Origin: Actinomycetes bacterium
GTDB lineage: Bacteria > Actinomycetota > Actinomycetes > Propionibacteriales > Propionibacteriaceae
DNA length: 11,979 bases
Assembly: GCA_009785885.1 (NCBI GenBank)
Contig: WQUE01000173.1
Location: forward strand, 1 to 11,979
Direction: 5' to 3'
Made by a program: the position numbers and the translations under genes. A model generated the notes under the pieces. That model was given only the letters and a program-made list of their open reading frames with translations. It had not been told where the DNA came from and did no database searches. Positions 6,559 to 11,979 of this stretch are shown here, in pieces (position 1 is the first letter of the stretch; every line of letters starts with the position of its first letter).

Positions 6559-8294
6559 TGAACTCAGTGAACCCGATGAGCCCGATGAGTTGGCGGGGCG
6601 TCTACCACGGTTACGACGACGAGGCGCTGGCGCAGCTGGCCGGAGCCGGCCTGGTGCGCCGCGCCGTCAAGATCGCGGCCACCGAGCCGCCGTCGTGGGA
6701 ATCCTGCGGCGAAAAGGGTGGGGCCGTCAAGGTGGGTGACGTCGTCGTCCGGCTCGACGCCAAGGGGCCCGGCGCCGCCCGCTGCCCCTGCCCCGCGACC
6801 GGGGCTTGTCTGCATGTGCTGGTGGCCGCGATGTTCGTCCGGGACGAGGCCATCGCGGCGGGGCTGGAAGCGCCGGCCGACGCGCCGTCCCTCGATCCCG
6901 CCGCCGAGGTGACCACCGGCCGGAAGACGGAACGTGGCGCCGACGCCGCGACCACCGCCTCCCTGACGACTGCACAGCGCGACCTAGGCGAAGAGGTGCG
7001 GGCGTGCGTCGCGGCCATGCTGGGTGCCGGGCTGTCGCACGTCACGCCGGAGGCAGCCGATCGTCTGGGCGCGCTCGGAGTCTCCGCGCGGGCAACCGGC
7101 TTGCCGCTGCTGTCCCGCTTCATCGCGGCCGCCGCCGGCCTGACGGACGGCCTGGCCGCGCACGACGACGACACGCCGGAGGACGCCGCCGCCGCGGCCC
7201 TCGCGCGTGTCTGGGCGCTGACCAGGGCGCTGGATGAGGCGACGCCTCAGGCACTGCCGGGCTTGGTGGGCGACGTCCGCCGGTCGTTTGATGTTGCCGA
7301 CGACCTCGAGCTCGTGCCGCTGGGGGCGCAGTGGTGGGTGGCCGAGTCGGGCGCCCGCGGCGTCACGCTGTTCCTGTGGGACGCGACATCCGCCCAGTTC
7401 CGCAGCGTCACGACGTCGCGCCCGGCGGGCGTCGATGCCGGCTTCGCGCGATCGGCGGACGCCCCGTACTTCTGGGGCGCGCCCCTGTCGGTGCTGGACG
7501 GGCCGTTCCGGTTGCTCGGCCCCCGCGTCGCCGCCGATGGCTCGCTGTCACCCACAGCCGACCGGGTCGTCCGGGACGGTGGTTTCACGGAGGCGAGCCT
7601 CCGGGCCATCGTCGCGCCGGACTGGCAGGGTCTGGGTTATCGCCCGCCGCGGTTCGGCCGGGTGTCCGAGTCGTTCCACCTACTGGAGCCGGCCCGGCGC
7701 GATGCCATGACGATCGACGAGCCGGCCCAACAGTTGGTGTGGCCGATGGCTGGCGCCGACGGCGTGCGCATCGAGTTGCGGCAGCCAATCGCCGGCGACT
7801 ACGACAGACGCATAGACAACCTGCTGGCGATCGAGGAGAAGCCCGTGCAGTTCGTGCTCGCCTGCCGGGGGTCCGGCGGTACCCTGCGGCCGGTAGCCGT
7901 GTTCCTTCGCGATCCCGCCGGCCCCACGTTAGTCAATCTCGATTTCGCGGCCCTGCCGGGCAAGACCACGGGGCTGCTGGCCCGCTGGTGGCAGGCGCGG
8001 CGGCGCCGGGCCGATGCCGCCCGTATGACATCCGTGCCATCACGTTCGGCGGTCAGGGGCCTGTGCGACGACGCGCGCGACCTGTGCCTCGACGTCGCGG
8101 CCACCGGCCGCCTGCGGCTGAGCCCCGGCCAGGTGGCGCGTGTGACGAGCCTGGCGCAGCAGGCCTCCGATCTGGCGCTGACCACCCTGGCCGGTGCGCT
8201 GCTCGCGCTGGATGGCGCCGCCGACCCGGATGCCCTGCTGCGAGTTCAGTTAATTGCTGACCGTTTGTCAATGCTGGATGACGCCTTCGGCTGA
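6558..8294 (+). CDS. SWIM zinc finger protein (YehQ-like)
   Basis: A 578-residue protein with one SWIM-type zinc-binding motif near its N-terminus: C76-P-C78, five residues, then C84-L-H86. SWIM fingers (CxCx(n)CxH) bind DNA or proteins. The spacer here is a little shorter than the commonly quoted minimum of six. The motif lies in a short beta-rich segment (VKVGDVVVRLDAKG). The remaining ~480 residues match no domain I can name; they alternate helical Ala/Leu-rich stretches with a central beta-rich part. The frame is open back to 6066, but the GTG at 6558, sharing one base with the VWA stop TAG, is the only start correctly spaced (7 bp) from GAGGTGA. Three further in-frame starts follow at 9-bp steps. 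The role is inferred: a substrate- or nucleic-acid-contacting partner of the ATPase/VWA pair. Confidence 0.9.
   Translation: MNSVNPMSPMSWRGVYHGYDDEALAQLAGAGLVRRAVKIAATEPPSWESCGEKGGAVKVGDVVVRLDAKGPGAARCPCPATGACLHVLVAAMFVRDEAIAAGLEAPADAPSLDPAAEVTTGRKTERGADAATTASLTTAQRDLGEEVRACVAAMLGAGLSHVTPEAADRLGALGVSARATGLPLLSRFIAAAAGLTDGLAAHDDDTPEDAAAAALARVWALTRALDEATPQALPGLVGDVRRSFDVADDLELVPLGAQWWVAESGARGVTLFLWDATSAQFRSVTTSRPAGVDAGFARSADAPYFWGAPLSVLDGPFRLLGPRVAADGSLSPTADRVVRDGGFTEASLRAIVAPDWQGLGYRPPRFGRVSESFHLLEPARRDAMTIDEPAQQLVWPMAGADGVRIELRQPIAGDYDRRIDNLLAIEEKPVQFVLACRGSGGTLRPVAVFLRDPAGPTLVNLDFAALPGKTTGLLARWWQARRRRADAARMTSVPSRSAVRGLCDDARDLCLDVAATGRLRLSPGQVARVTSLAQQASDLALTTLAGALLALDGAADPDALLRVQLIADRLSMLDDAFG
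6572..6589 (+). repeat. Tandem 9-bp repeat in the start region of the SWIM gene
   Basis: Two perfect copies of CCCGATGAG lie head to tail and encode Pro-Met-Ser twice. They are preceded by an imperfect 9-bp duplication starting GTGAACTCA/GTGAACCCG. The repeats create a ladder of possible start codons at 6558, 6567, 6576 and 6585. Confidence 0.8.
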
Positions 8295-8305
8295 CATAGA
8301 GTGGA
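8295..8305 (+). promoter_or_regulatory. Candidate promoter -10 region for the DUF4132 gene
   Basis: CATAGAGTGGA in the 35-bp gap before the DUF4132 gene matches 10 of 11 bases of the element before the ATPase gene. It includes TAGAGT, which fits TAnnnT. A TTGTCA at 8265-8270 resembles a -35 box but is 26 bp away, too far for a normal promoter. An internal promoter is plausible, and read-through from upstream is equally possible. Confidence 0.35.
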
Positions 8306-8319
8306 CGCTTCCCAACCCT

Positions 8320-8324
8320 AGGAG
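8320..8324 (+). promoter_or_regulatory. Ribosome binding site of the DUF4132 gene
   Basis: AGGAG lies 5 bp before the ATG at 8330. It decides the start of the last gene and shows that this gene can be translated independently of the SWIM gene. Confidence 0.7.
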
Positions 8325-8329
8325 TCGTC

Positions 8330-11300
8330 ATGTTCGAGAAAATGAAAGCCGGTTTGGGCCTGTCCGCCGCCCCGCTGCCCCTGATCAACGTTCTGCAGGT
8401 GTTGAAGGCCGAGTCGTCTTCCCTGTACGAGGGCGTCGTGGCGTACATCGCCGAAGGCAGCGATCCGCAGATCCTGTCCGTGGTGACCAAGTCGCCCGAC
8501 CCAATCCGGCGGCTGCTGGGCAGCAATCTGGGCATCCAGGTCTGGTTTTGGCCGGACGACCAGGAGAAGGCCGTGAAGAAGGTCGTGCCCGGTTGGGACG
8601 CCGGCAAGCAGAACATCGCGATGCACAAGCTGATGACCAAGCCTTCGGCGCTGACGAGCGAGCAGTGGGTGCGGTTCGGACGCTTCGCCGCCGCGTATGG
8701 CAGTCTCGACTTGAAGCGCCTGGCGGACGTGCCGCCCTGGCTGGCCCACCTGACCACCGCCGAGAGCCGGATCTGTGGCGACAAGCCCTGGACGGCGGAC
8801 TTCGTCGCATCCCTGATCCTCGCCGACGATGTCGCGTCCGAGGATGTCGCGGCGCTGTTGTTCCGGGTCTGGGTCGAGGGCGGCGTCGGATACAACAGTC
8901 AGTTGCGGCCCATGCCCGGCGCCGCCGAGCGCGCCCTGCAGCAGCCGGATACCTTCATGACGGCGGTGGCCAAGGCGTCGCTGGAGGGGAAGCTGAACGC
9001 CCTCGACGTCGTCACGTCGACGCCCGGCCTCGGCGAGCGCGTGCCGGCCCTGCTGTGCGTCCTGGCGGTCGCATCGTCCAAGCAGGTGCGCGAGAAGACG
9101 CTGAGCGTGATGTCGGGCCTGCCCGAGCAGTTCCGCATCAAGGTGCTGGAAGCCGCCCTTGGCACCGGCAGCCCGGCCAACGTCGGCGGCGTCGTCGATC
9201 TGCTGGCCCGCTCGCAAGCCGGGCGGGCAGTGCTGGAGCAGCGGTTGCCCGAGGCTTCCGGCAAGCTGGCCGATCTGATCGACGCGGCGCTGCGGCGGGC
9301 GGACGCAGTCGGCGCTCCGGTCGAGATGGAGGTACCGCTTCAGGCGCCGCCGTGCCAGCCGCTGGACACTGCGCCGTTGGGGGACGAGTTCGACGCTCAG
9401 CTCCTGGCGGCGATTCCGCCGTGGGTCGAGCGCATGCGCAAGGATGTGGCCGATCTCAAGGTGTTGAAGTCGCCCTATTCCTGGCAGAAATCCAATATCA
9501 AGACGTTCGAGTCGGCCATCGCCTATGCGTCCCGCATGGGCGCGGGCGACATCCAGCGGCTGCGCGACTACCTGAACGGCGCCACGCAATCGCCGCCGGA
9601 GGCGGTCAAGCAACTCGGGCCGGTGCTGCGCCAGGTCAAGGGCCTCGGGCTGCTGCCGGCGATGCGGTTGACGATGCAGGAGCGCAAGGGCCGGCGGTAC
9701 ATCAGCTGGTGGGGCGTCTCGAACTACTGCGACATCGACGTCGACCTACGGCTGTTGCTGCGGGCCGCCACGGCCGTCGGCGTGGCCGACCCGGCATCCG
9801 AGATCGCCCAACTCGTATTCGGCTGGTGGGGCAGGGACATCTCACCCGAGAACAAGTGGCCCTATCTGCTGGAGCATCCGCTGTTGCTGGAGCAGGTGCT
9901 GGGACTGCGCCCCTCGCCGGCCGGCCGGAACTACGGGGACGCGGGCAGTGTCAGCGAGGCCATCGAGATACTCGACACCTTTCCGGCGCTGCCGCCGCAG
10001 TACGTGCCGCGTCTGGCCGAGATCGCCCTCGGTACCGGCAAGACCAACCGGCTGGAGGCGCAGCAACTGCTGGCCAGGCACACCCGGGCGGGGTTGCTGG
10101 CCATCCGGGGCTTGTCGGATTCGTCGGCCGACGTGCGGGCTTCGGCGGCCGCCTGGTTGGGGCGCCTCGGCGACCCGGATGCGGCCGAAGAGCTGCAGGC
10201 CCGCCTGAGGGTGGAGCGCAATGAACCGGTGCAGGCCGCCATCCTCTCGGCGCTCAACCGGTTGGGCAGCGACATCTCGTCTTTCCTCACCCCCGCCGCG
10301 CTGGCCGCGGCCGCAGCCAAGGGACTCAAGGGCAAGCCGCCGACCGACATGGAGTGGGTGCCCATGCTGCCCGCGGTCCGCTGGGCCGACGGCGCGCCGG
10401 TGGACGCCGACACCATCCGCTGGTGGGCCACCCTGGCCGTCAAGATGAAGGACCCCGCCGGCGCCGGGCTGATCCCGATCTACGTGTCGCTGTTGGACAA
10501 GGAATCGCAGCAGAAGTTGGGCAGCTTCGTGCTGGACGCCTGGATCGCCCAGGACACCCGCACGGCGACGGACGAGGAGGCGCGCGCCTACGCTGCGGTG
10601 GAGGGCCCGAGGCGGTATCAGCAGTACCAGGACTGGTACAAGCGCAGCAAGAACGACTACACCAAGGAAAGGGCCGACCGTACCCCGGACCAGGTGCTCG
10701 AAGAGGTGCGTAAGGAGAAGATGAGCGAGTATCTGGGCAGCGCGATCAGCTGCAAGGGCCTGTTGGCGCTGACGTGCGGCGCGCCCGGCCACCACGTGCT
10801 GCAGGCGGTGCAGCGCTACATCCGCGATCACGGCCAGCGGCGCGCGCAGGTCGAGGCCCTGATCACGGCCGCTTCCCCCAACGACGACCCGGCCGCGATA
10901 CAGCTGGTGTTGCAGGTGGCGCGGCGCCACAAGCAGGCGACGGTGCAGGCGAAGGCGGTCGAGTTCGTCGAGCAGATCGCCGAGCGCAAGGGCTGGACGC
11001 CCGACGAGCTGGCCGATCGCACGATACCCACCGCCGGCTTCGAGGACGACGGCCTGTTGACGCTGGACTACGGGCCGCGGCAGTTCGTCGGCCGCATCGG
11101 GTGCAACGCCAAGACTGGTGCGTACGGCATCGAGCTGTCGGGCGCGGACGGCAAGCCGGTCAAGGCGTTGCCGGCGCCGGCCTCTGCCGACGACGCTGAG
11201 CTGGTGAAGCAGGCGCGGGCACAGCTGACCGTCTCGAAGAAGGAGCTGAAGCAGGTGGTTGACCTGCAGACGGCCCGCCTGTTCGAGGCCATGTGCACCA

Positions 11301-11974
11301 GTCGCACGTGGGACGCGGTGTCGTGGCGCGAGGACTTGTTCGCCCACCCCGTCATGAAGCACCTGCTGTCGAGCCTCGTCTGGGTGCAGAACCCGGAGAC
11401 GCCGGCACGGTGCCTGTTCCGTCCCACCGTCGAGGGCGATTTGCTTGACGCCGACGACGAGGCCGTGACGCTGGCTGACGACGCCAGAGTCGGCTTGGCC
11501 CACGCGTCGACGATGTCGGAGGCGGAGGTTGCAGCCTGGCGGACGCACCTTGGCGACTACAAGGTGACGCCGCTGTTCGGCCAGTTCGAGTCCGGCGGAC
11601 CGGCGTTCACGCCCGGGGCCACCGAGATCACCGACCATCGCGGTTGGCTGTCCGACTCGTTCACCATCCGAGGACGCGCCACCAAGCGCGGCTACGCGCG
11701 CTCGCAGGCCGAGGACGGCGGCTGGTTCAGCGAGTACTTCAAGACATACCAGTCGGTCGGCATCCGCGTGGTGATCTCCTTCACCGGCAGCTACGTGCCG
11801 GAGGAGCAGATCGCCGCCGCCGTCACCGATCTGACGTTCGAGTCGGGGCGCTCGCGTACGCTGACCCTGGACGAGGTGCCGCCCGTGCTGTTGGCCGAGA
11901 GCTACCGCGACTACATCTACGTCGCCGAGGGCGGCGTCTTCGACCCGGACTGGAAGAACAAGGCCGCGTTCTGA
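8330..11974 (+). CDS. DUF4132 domain protein (YehI/MolR-like) without WGR domain
   Basis: A 1214-residue soluble protein, by far the largest in the block. The DUF4132 region lies in the C-terminal third: GWTPDELADRTIPTAGF (from residue 888), LTLDYGPRQF (912-921 region), a Lys-rich helix, then HPVMKHLLSSLVW (from H1006) and GLAHASTMSE (H1058). These match the conserved 'GW/L..DEL.DR..PT.G', 'GPRQF' and 'HP...HL...LVW' pattern of MolR/YehI proteins. Around residues 585-650 are HEAT-like helical repeats (GLSDSSADVRASAAAWLGRL), and much of the rest is helical. MolR-type relatives often start with a WGR domain; none is visible here. The biochemical function of DUF4132 is unknown; the old 'molybdate metabolism regulator' name is historical. 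It ends 5 bp before the window edge, so its terminator is not visible. Confidence 0.92.
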   Translation: MFEKMKAGLGLSAAPLPLINVLQVLKAESSSLYEGVVAYIAEGSDPQILSVVTKSPDPIRRLLGSNLGIQVWFWPDDQEKAVKKVVPGWDAGKQNIAMHKLMTKPSALTSEQWVRFGRFAAAYGSLDLKRLADVPPWLAHLTTAESRICGDKPWTADFVASLILADDVASEDVAALLFRVWVEGGVGYNSQLRPMPGAAERALQQPDTFMTAVAKASLEGKLNALDVVTSTPGLGERVPALLCVLAVASSKQVREKTLSVMSGLPEQFRIKVLEAALGTGSPANVGGVVDLLARSQAGRAVLEQRLPEASGKLADLIDAALRRADAVGAPVEMEVPLQAPPCQPLDTAPLGDEFDAQLLAAIPPWVERMRKDVADLKVLKSPYSWQKSNIKTFESAIAYASRMGAGDIQRLRDYLNGATQSPPEAVKQLGPVLRQVKGLGLLPAMRLTMQERKGRRYISWWGVSNYCDIDVDLRLLLRAATAVGVADPASEIAQLVFGWWGRDISPENKWPYLLEHPLLLEQVLGLRPSPAGRNYGDAGSVSEAIEILDTFPALPPQYVPRLAEIALGTGKTNRLEAQQLLARHTRAGLLAIRGLSDSSADVRASAAAWLGRLGDPDAAEELQARLRVERNEPVQAAILSALNRLGSDISSFLTPAALAAAAAKGLKGKPPTDMEWVPMLPAVRWADGAPVDADTIRWWATLAVKMKDPAGAGLIPIYVSLLDKESQQKLGSFVLDAWIAQDTRTATDEEARAYAAVEGPRRYQQYQDWYKRSKNDYTKERADRTPDQVLEEVRKEKMSEYLGSAISCKGLLALTCGAPGHHVLQAVQRYIRDHGQRRAQVEALITAASPNDDPAAIQLVLQVARRHKQATVQAKAVEFVEQIAERKGWTPDELADRTIPTAGFEDDGLLTLDYGPRQFVGRIGCNAKTGAYGIELSGADGKPVKALPAPASADDAELVKQARAQLTVSKKELKQVVDLQTARLFEAMCTSRTWDAVSWREDLFAHPVMKHLLSSLVWVQNPETPARCLFRPTVEGDLLDADDEAVTLADDARVGLAHASTMSEAEVAAWRTHLGDYKVTPLFGQFESGGPAFTPGATEITDHRGWLSDSFTIRGRATKRGYARSQAEDGGWFSEYFKTYQSVGIRVVISFTGSYVPEEQIAAAVTDLTFESGRSRTLTLDEVPPVLLAESYRDYIYVAEGGVFDPDWKNKAAF

Positions 11975-11979
11975 GACTC

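Noticed and set aside
8265..8302. TTGTCAATG before the DUF4132 gene as a DNA-damage (PafBC-type) promoter
   Set aside because: The TTGTC(A/G)GTG core is imperfect and no TAnnnT follows at the required 8-bp spacing.
9842..11638. Long minus-strand open frame (598 codons) opposite the DUF4132 gene
   Set aside because: Low-complexity composition and no motif; it is the antisense shadow of a clearly conserved plus-strand protein.
1..11979. CRISPR arrays, tRNA or rRNA genes, transposases, known restriction or toxin-antitoxin genes
   Set aside because: No periodic repeats, RNA-gene landmarks, transposase motifs or recognisable defence-enzyme motifs were seen on either strand.

Overview
The window is high-GC DNA with a strong G/C preference at third codon positions. 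It uses GTG as well as ATG starts and has clear GGAGG-type ribosome binding sites. This fits an actinobacterium, possibly of the Propionibacteriales, but composition alone cannot fix the genus. There are no rRNA or tRNA genes, no CRISPR array and no recognisable insertion sequence.

The left part (about 1-1925) is a patchy accessory-looking stretch. It holds the C-terminal end of a short-chain dehydrogenase/reductase (SDR) running in from the left edge, then a short stretch that looks like a decayed small gene. A minus-strand ankyrin-repeat protein follows. Next is a minus-strand GNAT acetyltransferase pseudogene whose start and tail survive but whose acetyl-CoA-binding middle is deleted.

The right part (1926-11974) is one compact plus-strand block of five large genes: a MoxR-like AAA+ ATPase, a DUF5682 protein, a von Willebrand factor A (VWA) protein with an intact metal-binding MIDAS motif, a SWIM zinc-finger protein and a 1214-residue DUF4132 protein. 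The first four are separated by 3 bp or less, or overlap, and are almost certainly translationally coupled. The DUF4132 gene follows after 35 bp with its own strong ribosome binding site and perhaps its own promoter. This is the same protein set as the poorly characterised Escherichia coli yehI-yehL-yehM-yehP-yehQ cluster, with the DUF4132 (YehI-like) gene last instead of first.

The likely logic is inferred. The AAA+ ATPase and the VWA protein should form a MoxR/VWA chaperone-like remodelling pair, as RavA and ViaA do. The other three proteins would be effector, client or nucleic-acid-contacting partners. A useful new reading is that the DUF5682 protein carries the motifs of the TraB/TIKI hydrolase superfamily (an N-terminal His motif, a following Glu and a later GxxH), so it may be the enzymatic effector. 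The DUF4132 protein lacks the N-terminal WGR domain found in MolR-type relatives. The two candidate transcription start regions, before the ATPase gene and before the DUF4132 gene, share a near-identical 11-bp element, which suggests co-regulation.
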